Assembly: GCA_035513175.1 (NCBI GenBank)
Contig: DATKCN010000135.1
Span: 1-16,715 of the forward strand
Direction of reading: 5' to 3'
DNA: 16,715 bases
Source of the DNA: DATKCN01 sp035513175
Lineage (GTDB): Bacteria > Chloroflexota > Chloroflexia > Thermomicrobiales > CFX8
The notes beneath the pieces are model-generated. The model was not told where the DNA came from, ran no database searches, and worked only from the letters and a program-made list of their open reading frames with translations. Within the stretch, counting starts at the first letter, position 1. Every line of letters begins with the position of its first letter. The translations under genes were made by a program, and so were the position numbers. Shown here in pieces: positions 1 to 6,113 of the stretch.

Positions 1-344
1 GCCGCTTTCTTATCGGCGGCTACCGCGACCGCTTCGTCGATGAGGAGGTCGGCTACGGCGACGAGACGACGCCCCACCTGCAGGCAGGCATGGAGTCGTG
101 GGTGGCCGCGCGCTTCCCGGAGATCGCGAAACTGAAGGTCACGCACCGCTGGGCCGGCATCATGGGCTTCACCAGGGACGCCCTGCCGCTGGTCGGCCGC
201 CTGCCCGACATGCCGAACGTGTACTTCGCCGCTGGCTTCACCGGCTCCGGAATGAGCTTCGGCCCCGCCACCGCCCGCCTCTGCGCCGAGTACGTCCTGA
301 CCGGCGCGCACCCAGGGCTGTTCCACGCGGACCGGCTGAAGTAG
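1..344 (+). CDS. FAD-dependent oxidoreductase, DAO family, C-terminal part (5' truncated by window)
   Basis: The reading frame is open from base 3 to the TAG at 342-344, about 113 residues, and continues upstream outside the window. The visible part matches the end of a D-amino-acid/sarcosine/gamma-glutamylputrescine-oxidase type flavoenzyme. There is a helix ending in a WVAARFPE-like segment, then RWAGIMGFTRDALPLVG, then the FAD-contacting C-terminal loop NVYFAAGFTGSGMSFGPA. In this family that loop usually reads GFxGHGM; here the His is Ser. Such enzymes oxidise amines or amino acids to imines with release of H2O2, and this one is presumably cytoplasmic. The substrate cannot be told because the N-terminal Rossmann motif and most of the active site are missing. 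Family call is firm; function within the family is open. Confidence 0.85.
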   Translation, partial: RFLIGGYRDRFVDEEVGYGDETTPHLQAGMESWVAARFPEIAKLKVTHRWAGIMGFTRDALPLVGRLPDMPNVYFAAGFTGSGMSFGPATARLCAEYVLTGAHPGLFHADRLK

Positions 345-403
345 CTCGGCGTCGTTGGCATGGCGGGCGACAACTGAACGACGCGCGGACGCCCGACGTG
401 AGA

Positions 404-409
404 TAAAAT
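404..409 (+). promoter_or_regulatory. Candidate -10 box upstream of the small-gene pair
   Basis: TAAAAT (5 of 6 to TATAAT) stands out in an otherwise GC-rich gap, 47 bases before the ATG at 456. No convincing -35 hexamer lies 16-18 bases upstream, so the promoter call is weak. It would drive the 456-1238 gene pair. Confidence 0.25.
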
Positions 410-455
410 GGGGTTCACATCGCGCTCAGGCTGATCAATGAAGTCACGGTGACAT

Positions 456-689
456 ATGGCAATTCCCAGACATCGACAGACTGTCGAACATGAAAGCAGC
501 CCCGTCGACTTACCCCCGATTCATGAGGTAAGTGCTGAAGAGGGGTGGGTTCTGCTCGAGCAACAGGCACAGGAGCGGCTCGGGATGAGCGCTGAGGAGT
601 TCATCAAGCGGTGGGAAGCGGGTGAGATCGAGGATCCAGATCGCACCGATGTCTTGATGGTTGCATTTCTCATTCCCTTTGCGCGTTAG
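456..689 (+). CDS. Small conserved hypothetical protein, first gene of a two-gene cassette
   Basis: This 77-residue acidic protein has an ATG start preceded by GGTGA four bases upstream, which serves as a modest ribosome-binding site. The middle and end (residues about 30-77) read as a helical segment, QQAQERLGMSAEEFIKRW, followed by EAGEIEDPDR and a hydrophobic VLMVAFLIPFAR end. I have a general memory of similar small hypothetical proteins with this GMSAEEFxxRWxAGE pattern in Actinobacteria and Chloroflexi, with no assigned function. The next gene starts 12 bases after the stop on the same strand, so the two are very likely co-transcribed. The upstream base composition is lower in GC than the flanking genes, which fits a transferred pair. 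A small acidic first gene with a larger second gene resembles antitoxin-toxin order, but no toxin or DNA-binding fold is evident. Confidence 0.7.
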   Translation: MAIPRHRQTVEHESSPVDLPPIHEVSAEEGWVLLEQQAQERLGMSAEEFIKRWEAGEIEDPDRTDVLMVAFLIPFAR

Positions 690-701
690 GCGCTCGGTCG
701 C

Positions 702-1238
702 GTGACGGCCGGCAGACTCGTCCGAATCGTTGTCGGCGAGCATCGATCCGATCTCCAACGAATCGTCAGCTGCGTCTCGCAAGCTGTCATCCATACACAG
801 GCCGTCCCGCCCGGATTGCGCTCGATAGGACGCCGCGAGTATCGGTTTGCCTTGAGAGGCGGCGGTCGCGCTGAATTGAGCGAAGACAGTCAATTGGCGC
901 TGAGCGTTGCGCAGGGATGTCGTGTAAAGCGTGTCGCGGCTACTGTGCAAATGAGCGTGACTAGCTACCTGTACGTGCTGGAGTTCAGAAACGGCACTGA
1001 AATCGTCGCCTACCACTGGCATCCTGAATCGCCGAGCGAGGCTGCCGAGCCACACCTGCACATCGGCTCTGCAGCGGCACGCGCAGACAGCGCCGTGCGC
1101 CCCCGCGAGTTGCACAAGGTCCACTTCCCGACTGGCCCCGTCGCGCTTGAGCAGGTCCTCCGCCTCGCCATCTCCGAGTTTGGCGTCGCACCTCGCGGAG
1201 CGGATTGGGACGCGGTGCTACGAGCCCAGCCCGCCTAG
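702..1238 (+). CDS. Conserved hypothetical protein, second gene of the cassette
   Basis: The open frame begins at GTG 702 and gives 178 residues. No stronger Shine-Dalgarno is visible, so translational coupling to the gene 12 bases upstream is likely. The N-terminal half is polar with no clear motif. The conserved-looking part is residues about 88-175: a strand pattern SYLYVLEFRNGTEIVAYHWH, then PHLHIG, then LHKVHFPTGPVALEQVL and a terminal DWDAVL. The clustered His residues (YHWH, PHLHIG, LHKVHF) could form an active or metal-binding site, but I do not recognise a named enzyme. The C-terminal pattern resembles widespread uncharacterised proteins that sit beside small partners like the preceding gene. 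Codon use is less GC-biased than in the neighbouring metabolic genes. The stop codon shares the CTAG at 1235-1238 with the convergent gene. Confidence 0.7.
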   Translation: MTAGRLVRIVVGEHRSDLQRIVSCVSQAVIHTQAVPPGLRSIGRREYRFALRGGGRAELSEDSQLALSVAQGCRVKRVAATVQMSVTSYLYVLEFRNGTEIVAYHWHPESPSEAAEPHLHIGSAAARADSAVRPRELHKVHFPTGPVALEQVLRLAISEFGVAPRGADWDAVLRAQPA

Positions 1239-2119
1239 CCAACCGTCTTCGGCGGAGCCTCCCCATAGCGCCAGATGTAGTAGTGCAGCCCCACGTTGCC
1301 CGCCTCGACCTTCCAGCCTGCCGGATTGTCGGGCGTGTACGTCAGGCAGCGCCGCTCGAAACACTGCACCAGCACGTCCGTGGGGATGTCCTTGAGCAGC
1401 ACACGCGTCCAGTACGCCTCGGTGATCGGGAAGCCGGTGGCGTAGAACGGGTCTGGGAACAGATCGTCGACGGCGAGGTCCCCCTCGATCCAGATGATCC
1501 CCTCCGAGTTCATGAACTCCCAGAATGGCGCCGCGACCCAGTGCTGCGTCTCGTCAACCCAGCGCGCCGTGCCAACATCGTAGGCCGTGAAGCGGCTGTC
1601 GGTCGACACGTTGCCTGCCCGGTCGACCGTTTGCGACAGCGTCGTCGGCTGGCTGCCGGAATACGGCGCCATCAAACCGCTGAAGGTTGCGTAGGTCGGG
1701 CCGTGCGGGTCGCCGACGTCACCCGCCACGTTCACGTGGGCCGGGCTCCGCGTTTCAAACGCCTCGTCGCCGACCTGCATCTCGCCGCTGACCAACTCCA
1801 CCACGAGCAGTCCGTTCGTCACGAACCACGGGTCTGTCTGGTCCTCGGACGGATCGGTGATCTCCATGCGGGACTTGTCGAAGTAGACGACGTGCCGTTC
1901 GCCCTCAACGCCCTCGACGTAGGGCTCGACCGTGGGGTAGGCGTCGGTCTGCAGTCCCCACATCCAGGTGCGCACGATTACCCCGTCGTTGACGGGCTTG
2001 TCGGTGCGGGCCCACGTGCTCTGGAACGGGTCGAGTCCGGAACTCTGCGCGCCTGCCACGAGCGGCAGCGCGCACACGAGCAACGCGACAACGAGGATAG
2101 GTCGGAAACGCGGCATCAT
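1235..2119 (-). CDS. Secreted protein with conserved Cys-containing C-terminal tail
   Basis: This 294-residue protein starts at ATG 2119 (a second in-frame ATG follows at 2116). It has a classic signal peptide: Arg near the N-terminus, a hydrophobic core ILVVALLVCALPLV, and a probable AGA cleavage site around residue 24. The mature part is acidic with many Trp and Tyr residues and no transmembrane segment, so it is probably extracellular. The last 45 residues carry VQCFERRCLTYTPDNPAGW and a GNVGLHYYIWRYG ending. I associate this tail with secreted proteins of Thermomicrobia and other Chloroflexota, where it often closes larger extracellular proteins; its function is unknown. The CxxxxC pair could form a disulfide. 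The open frame runs on upstream, out of register, through the antisense of the LLM gene, but the signal peptide fixes the true start. Confidence 0.8.
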   Translation of the reverse strand: MMPRFRPILVVALLVCALPLVAGAQSSGLDPFQSTWARTDKPVNDGVIVRTWMWGLQTDAYPTVEPYVEGVEGERHVVYFDKSRMEITDPSEDQTDPWFVTNGLLVVELVSGEMQVGDEAFETRSPAHVNVAGDVGDPHGPTYATFSGLMAPYSGSQPTTLSQTVDRAGNVSTDSRFTAYDVGTARWVDETQHWVAAPFWEFMNSEGIIWIEGDLAVDDLFPDPFYATGFPITEAYWTRVLLKDIPTDVLVQCFERRCLTYTPDNPAGWKVEAGNVGLHYYIWRYGEAPPKTVG

Positions 2120-2262
2120 GTAACACACAATCTTGTGCAGGACCAGCGCCCGACCTCGCCAGCCTGCCGGATATCCAAACACGTCACGCCAGCCATTGGG
2201 CCTGTGACTCCCGGGCATAGAGCGCTTGAGAATAGCAGGTCGAGGACGGCCGGCGCAATGTC

Positions 2263-3198
2263 CTATCCCCGGTCGAACGCTGCCAGCGCCGGAGCGAAGG
2301 CCTCGATGCTCTCGATAGTGTTCGGCTCCAGCCAGAGCTGGATGTGGCTGATGCCCTGCGCCGCGTACGCGTGCAGCTCGGAGGCGATCCCGTCGGGAGT
2401 GCCGGTCAGCGGCTCGAAGGTCCAGTGCGGCGCGAGCGGCTTGGCCGCCGTCCCGGCCATGTTGACCATCACCGTCGCCGTGCGTTGCAGGGTGGCCGGA
2501 TCGCGGCCAACGGCGTGGCAGGCGGCGTCTACCCGCTCCCGCAGCTCGGCGACGCCGGAGGCGCGGTTGTTCGTGTGCACGAAGTAGGCGTTCCACTGAT
2601 CGGCGTACTGCGCGGTCAGGCGCAACATGCGCTCGCCGGTCGTGCCGAGCAGGATCGGCGGACCCTGCGGGCGGGGGCCACGGGGACGAAGCTCGCAGTC
2701 GCGGGCCGAGTAGAAGCGGCCCTCGAAGTCGATCTGGCCGTCCTTCAGCAGTCCGTGAATGATCCGCAACGTCTCCTCGAAGCGAGACACGCGGTGGTCG
2801 AAGGGGAAGCCGAAGGCGCGGTACTCCGCCTCGTTCCACCCCGCCCCCAGACCGAGGATGACTCTGCCGCCACTGATCTCGTCGATGGTGTCGGCCATCT
2901 TGGCCGTCAGCGCGGGGTTGCGAAATGTGGCGCACGAGACGAGCGCGCCAATCTCCATCCGCTCGGTGATGGCGGCCAGCGCGGCCATGAGCGACCAGCA
3001 CTCCCAGACCCCCTGTGGCTCCTGCCCGGGATGCCGGAAGATCAGGTGGTCCTCAACCCACAGCGAGTCAAATCCGACCTCATCGGCGCGGCGGGCCATG
3101 GCGCTGATGTCCGCCCAGCGCGCCGTGTCCTGGCGCCCCTTGCGCTCGGCGACGGGTAGCTCGATGCCGATCTTGGCGGGTCGGGTCCGCTGGCTCAT
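2263..3198 (-). CDS. LLM-class flavin-dependent (probably F420-dependent) oxidoreductase, paralogue 1
   Basis: This 311-residue protein belongs to the bacterial luciferase-like monooxygenase superfamily, a TIM barrel using FMN or F420. Visible family motifs are GFDSLWVEDHL (about 42-52), TFRNPALTAK with DTIDEISGGRVILGLGAGW (about 91-121), and GFPFDHRVSRFEETL (about 130-144). The DEISGGR..LGLGAGW pattern is typical of the actinobacterial/Chloroflexota F420-linked subgroup. ATG 3198 is chosen because AGGAG lies eight bases upstream; a longer in-frame start would only translate the intergenic repeat. It is 104 bases downstream of a close paralogue and shares long stretches with it, indicating tandem duplication. 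Likely role: hydride transfer to or from a small organic substrate in the cytoplasm. The substrate is unknown, and F420 versus FMN is inferred only from subfamily resemblance. Confidence 0.9.
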   Translation of the reverse strand: MSQRTRPAKIGIELPVAERKGRQDTARWADISAMARRADEVGFDSLWVEDHLIFRHPGQEPQGVWECWSLMAALAAITERMEIGALVSCATFRNPALTAKMADTIDEISGGRVILGLGAGWNEAEYRAFGFPFDHRVSRFEETLRIIHGLLKDGQIDFEGRFYSARDCELRPRGPRPQGPPILLGTTGERMLRLTAQYADQWNAYFVHTNNRASGVAELRERVDAACHAVGRDPATLQRTATVMVNMAGTAAKPLAPHWTFEPLTGTPDGIASELHAYAAQGISHIQLWLEPNTIESIEAFAPALAAFDRG

Positions 3199-3238
3199 TG
3201 TTGCTCCTTGCGTGCCTGAAACATGCCCCGCTCCCAAG

Positions 3239-3267
3239 CAATCCAATCCCCGATCCCCAATCTCCCC
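3239..3267. repeat. 7-bp tandem repeat array, CCCCRAT type
   Basis: About four units of (A/G)ATCCCC spaced seven bases apart, the first one base short, lie in the gap between the two tandem LLM genes, next to the palindromic repeat. Heptanucleotide tandem repeats of CCCCRRT type (STRR elements) are known from filamentous cyanobacteria; the resemblance here is in unit length and sequence. It carries no stop codons on the strand of the flanking genes. Confidence 0.6.
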
Positions 3268-3300
3268 CTCTCCCTTTGGGGGAGGGGGACAGGGGGTGGG
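3264..3300. repeat. GC-rich palindromic interspersed repeat, copy 1
   Basis: CCCCCTCTCCC is followed by TTT and a near-perfect reverse complement, giving an 11-bp stem with one G-T pair (3264-3274 with 3278-3288), then a G-rich tail AGGGGGTGGGG. The same stem and G-rich tail recur at 6051-6096. It begins three bases past the stop of LLM paralogue 2 and ends before the Shine-Dalgarno of paralogue 1, so in the mRNA it would form a strong hairpin between the two genes. No T-run follows, so a simple intrinsic terminator is not supported. Confidence 0.75.
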
Positions 3301-3302
3301 GT

Positions 3303-4244
3303 TCAACGGTCGAGCGCTTCCAGCACCCGCCCGAACTGTTCCAGCCCGGCCGGCGTCGCGGGCTCGATGTGCACTTGCACGTGGGAAATACCTTCCCGCG
3401 CGAAGGCCCGCATCTCCTCGGCGAGCTCACCCACCGTCCCGGTGAGCGCGGGCGCGCCGGTCGGGTTCATCGACGACGCTCCGTCCGCCGAACCGCTGAA
3501 ATCTACGAACGCCGCCACCGTGCGCTCCAGTGTCGCCGGGTCGCGGCCCGCCTCCACGCAGGCGGCGTCGACGATCTCCCGCACCGCCGGGACGCCGCTC
3601 GCCCTGTTGGCAATGCGCGTGAAATACGCGTTCCACGCGTCGGCGTGGCGCGCGGCCAGTCCCAGCATGCGCGGGCTCGTGCTGCCCAGCATCAGCGGCA
3701 GTCCGCGCGGGCGTGGCCCTCTTGGACGCAGCTCGCAGTCGCGGGCGGAGTAATAGCGCCCCTCGAAGTCGATCGCGCCCTCGCGCAGCAGCCCGGCGAT
3801 GATTGCCAGCGCCTCCTCGAAGCGGGAGACGCGGTGGTCGAACGGAAAGCCGAAGGCGCGGTACTCCGGCTCGTGCCAGCCAGCGCCTAGCCCGAGGATG
3901 ACCCGCCCGCCGCTGATCTCGTCGATGGTGTCGGCGATTTTGGCGGTCAGCGCTGGGTTGCGAAAGCTCGTGCAGGTGACCAGCGTGCCCAGCTCCACCC
4001 GCTCGGTGACGGCGCCCAGTGCCGCCAGCAACGAAAAGCTCTCCCACGGCCCCTCGCTCTCCTGCTGTTGCCCTTCCAGCCGAAACAGCAGATGGTCCTG
4101 CACCCACAGCGAGTCGAAGCCCGCGTCCTCCGCGACGCGCGCCATGTCCGCCAGATCACTCCAGCGGGCCGTGCCGCCCTCCATCAGCCCCTCGGCGTCA
4201 GGCAGGCCGAAGCCTATCTTCAGCGGCCGCGCTCGGTCGGTCAT
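3303..4244 (-). CDS. LLM-class flavin-dependent (probably F420-dependent) oxidoreductase, paralogue 2
   Basis: This 313-residue protein has the same architecture as paralogue 1: GFDSLWVQDHLLF near residue 42, then FRNPALTAKIADTIDEISG with GRVILGLGAGW, and GFPFDHRVSRFEEAL. The ATG at 4244 is preceded by AAGGAG seven bases upstream. The stop of the upstream GrpB-like gene overlaps it in TGATG, so translation is probably coupled. Compared with paralogue 1, the N-terminal loop and the segment around residues 255-270 (SGSADGASSMNP) diverge, suggesting a different substrate or loss of selection there. It is presumably a cytoplasmic flavoenzyme acting on a small carbonyl, alkene or alcohol compound. 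The specific reaction and cofactor cannot be read from the sequence. Confidence 0.9.
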   Translation of the reverse strand: MTDRARPLKIGFGLPDAEGLMEGGTARWSDLADMARVAEDAGFDSLWVQDHLLFRLEGQQQESEGPWESFSLLAALGAVTERVELGTLVTCTSFRNPALTAKIADTIDEISGGRVILGLGAGWHEPEYRAFGFPFDHRVSRFEEALAIIAGLLREGAIDFEGRYYSARDCELRPRGPRPRGLPLMLGSTSPRMLGLAARHADAWNAYFTRIANRASGVPAVREIVDAACVEAGRDPATLERTVAAFVDFSGSADGASSMNPTGAPALTGTVGELAEEMRAFAREGISHVQVHIEPATPAGLEQFGRVLEALDR

Positions 4245-4813
4245 CACGCGTCTCCTTGTACGTTCGGGGCCTCGCCCGGCGTCTGGCCGGAGAGGACCTG
4301 CTCGATCCACATGCCCTTCGCGATCGTGTACTCGTCTGCCTGCGATTGTCCGCTCTCGATGATGGCGCGCTTCCACGCGACGTAGGCGTCGCGCAGGGCC
4401 GGATGGGACCGCAGCGTATCCCGGAAGCGCGGCATGACGTCGATGTCGGGGTTGTCCTCCGGCACGACGTGCACATGCAGGCGGAAGCTCGCGCCGTCAT
4501 GCTCGATCGCGCCCACGCGCATCGGACGCTCCTCCGGCCACACCATGCCCCAGCGCTGGCGCTGAAAGCCAAGCTCCTCAAGGGCATCCTTCACCGGCTG
4601 GAGCTCATCGGCGCTGACTGAGATTTGCAGGTCGATGATGCCCTTTCCGGCGCAGCCCGGCACGGCGGAGCTACCGACGTGCTCTATCTTCGCCCACGGC
4701 AGCCGCCCGGCGATCAGCTCCATCACGAGAGCGGCGACCTCCGGCGCGCGTGGGTCCCAGTCATCGCAGCTGGCGTTCTCGCGGACGTACTGCTGAATGA
4801 TTGGATCGGCCAC
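4244..4813 (-). CDS. GrpB family (UPF0157) nucleotidyltransferase-like protein
   Basis: This 189-residue protein has the GrpB signature HVGSSAVPGCAGKGIIDLQI (about 45-64), a nucleotidyltransferase-fold GS...D motif, and later FRLHVHVV. A longer in-frame ATG exists at 4870 inside the upstream MFS gene. I prefer the GTG at 4813 because AAGGAG sits six bases before it, and because GrpB proteins begin close to this point. GrpB-like proteins are widespread and poorly characterised; some are fused to dephospho-CoA kinase, and a transferase role is inferred from the fold. It is transcribed 37 bases after the MFS gene and overlaps the LLM gene that follows by one base, so it belongs to the same operon, though no functional link is obvious. 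Confidence 0.85.
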   Translation of the reverse strand: MADPIIQQYVRENASCDDWDPRAPEVAALVMELIAGRLPWAKIEHVGSSAVPGCAGKGIIDLQISVSADELQPVKDALEELGFQRQRWGMVWPEERPMRVGAIEHDGASFRLHVHVVPEDNPDIDVMPRFRDTLRSHPALRDAYVAWKRAIIESGQSQADEYTIAKGMWIEQVLSGQTPGEAPNVQGDA

Positions 4814-4850
4814 GACACGCTCCTTCCGGCTCGACCGCGCCAGGAGTGGC

Positions 4851-6113
4851 TCATTCTCGCACAGCGTCACGCGCGCAAGTGGGCGACCGGCGGCGCGAGA
4901 GCCAGCCGCACAGCGCCGCGCCGAACGCGACCAGTGGGAACCCGACGCCCAGCGACGCGTAGCCTCCTGTCGCCAGCAGCGTGCCGCCGATCGCCCCGCC
5001 GCCCGCCGATCCGAGCCGGATGATCGCCGAGTTGAGCGCCATCGTCGTCCCTTGCTGGGCCGGGGACTCAGCCGCCAGGATCGTCACCGTCGTCACCTCC
5101 GCCACGCCGCCGAACAGCGCCGCCACGAACAGCAGAGCATAGGCGATCAGAAATGATGGCTGCCAGACGAACACTCCTCCGATGGTCAACCCCATCAGCG
5201 CGACCGAAACAGCGAACGTCAGCCGCTGGTCGAGCAGCCGCAGCCGCGCGCTGACGAGCAGGCTGCCGATCAGAAAGCCCGGCCCGACCACCACCCAGAT
5301 CAGCCCGGCCTCCTGCAACGACCTCCCCAGCTCCTCAACGAAAAACGCTCCGGCGTAGGCCAGCGTGCCGACCCAGCAGACGCCCCGCAGGAACTGCCCG
5401 CCGTACAGCAACGCCGTCGACCTGTGCCGCAGGATCGGGCGGTACGAATGCAGCATCGTGCGCAGCCGGAACGGCGCCGTGCGCTCGGCTCGATCGCGGG
5501 GGATAACGACCCAGGCCAGCGCCAGCCCGAGCGTTGCCGCCAGCCCCAGCGCGACGAACGACCAGCGCCAGCCGGCTCGCTCGCCGATGAAGGTCAGTAG
5601 CGGAAAACCGACCACGCCAGCCCCGGCAGCGGCGGCGTACATGCGGGCAATCGCCGTGCGCCGCTGCTCGCCGGTGAAGCGCTGTCCTGCGATGGCGAAC
5701 GCCATTGGCGTGATCGCGGCCCCGCTGAGCCCCCCGATGACCTGCGCGCCGATCAGCAGCGCATAGCTCGGCGCGATGGCCGTGCCCAGGCTGCCCGCGA
5801 TCATCGCACCGATGCCTGCCAGTAGCAGCATCCGGTACCCCGCCCAGTCAGCGCCCGGCCCCATCGTCAGCGCGAAGGCCGCGCCCACCAGTGACGTGGC
5901 CGTCACCGCCTGCCCCAGCAGCGCGACAGTCGTCCCTATCTCCGGCGCGATCTCGGCCAGAAATGGCGCCAGCGCCAGCGCATTGATCACCGCCAGCGAC
6001 GAGGCCAGGCACAGCGTGACGAGCAGGAGCGCATCCGACTGCAGCCTCGTCTCCCCCTCTCCCAGCAATGGGAGAGGGGGCCGGGGGGTGGGGGCGACTC
6101 CCCCGTCCGTCAC
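4851..6113 (-). CDS. MFS family transporter, 12-TM type
   Basis: This protein of up to 420 residues has about twelve hydrophobic segments, beginning with LLLVTLCLASSLAVINALAL. The loop between TM2 and TM3 carries a motif-A-like GPGADWAGYRMLL. This fits a drug/small-molecule exporter of the major facilitator superfamily in the inner membrane. The only good start before TM1 is the GTG at 6113, which overlaps the stop of the monooxygenase gene in GTGA, so translation is probably coupled. As a result residues about 6-22 (APTPRPPLPLLGEGETR) are the translation of an interspersed repeat. A TTG inside the repeat is the only alternative and has no Shine-Dalgarno. The neighbouring monooxygenase suggests export or uptake of its substrate or product; the substrate is unknown. 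Confidence 0.88.
   Translation of the reverse strand: MTDGGVAPTPRPPLPLLGEGETRLQSDALLLVTLCLASSLAVINALALAPFLAEIAPEIGTTVALLGQAVTATSLVGAAFALTMGPGADWAGYRMLLLAGIGAMIAGSLGTAIAPSYALLIGAQVIGGLSGAAITPMAFAIAGQRFTGEQRRTAIARMYAAAAGAGVVGFPLLTFIGERAGWRWSFVALGLAATLGLALAWVVIPRDRAERTAPFRLRTMLHSYRPILRHRSTALLYGGQFLRGVCWVGTLAYAGAFFVEELGRSLQEAGLIWVVVGPGFLIGSLLVSARLRLLDQRLTFAVSVALMGLTIGGVFVWQPSFLIAYALLFVAALFGGVAEVTTVTILAAESPAQQGTTMALNSAIIRLGSAGGGAIGGTLLATGGYASLGVGFPLVAFGAALCGWLSRRRSPTCARDAVRE
6051..6096. repeat. GC-rich palindromic interspersed repeat, copy 2, inside the MFS reading frame
   Basis: CCCCCTCTCCC at 6053-6063 pairs perfectly with GGGAGAGGGGG at 6070-6080 (11-bp stem, six-base loop). A CCGGGGGGTGGGGG tail follows, matching the tail of copy 1 at 3264-3300. 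It lies just inside the 5' end of the MFS gene and is translated as a Pro-rich then Gly/Glu stretch. Confidence 0.8.

Noticed and set aside
345..390. 7-bp inverted repeat CGTCGTT (350-356) / AACGACG (377-383) after the DAO gene as a terminator
   Set aside because: The loop is 20 bases and no T-run follows; chance is likely in such GC-rich DNA.
1205..2587. Long plus-strand open frame of about 460 codons
   Set aside because: It is the antisense of the secreted and LLM genes, has Arg/Val-rich composition without motifs, and lacks a ribosome-binding site; high GC makes long antisense frames common.
3080..3430. Upstream extension of LLM paralogue 1, or a small Pro-rich protein, over the intergenic repeat
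   Set aside because: The Pro/Gly-rich translation comes from the palindromic repeat; a good Shine-Dalgarno marks the ATG at 3198.
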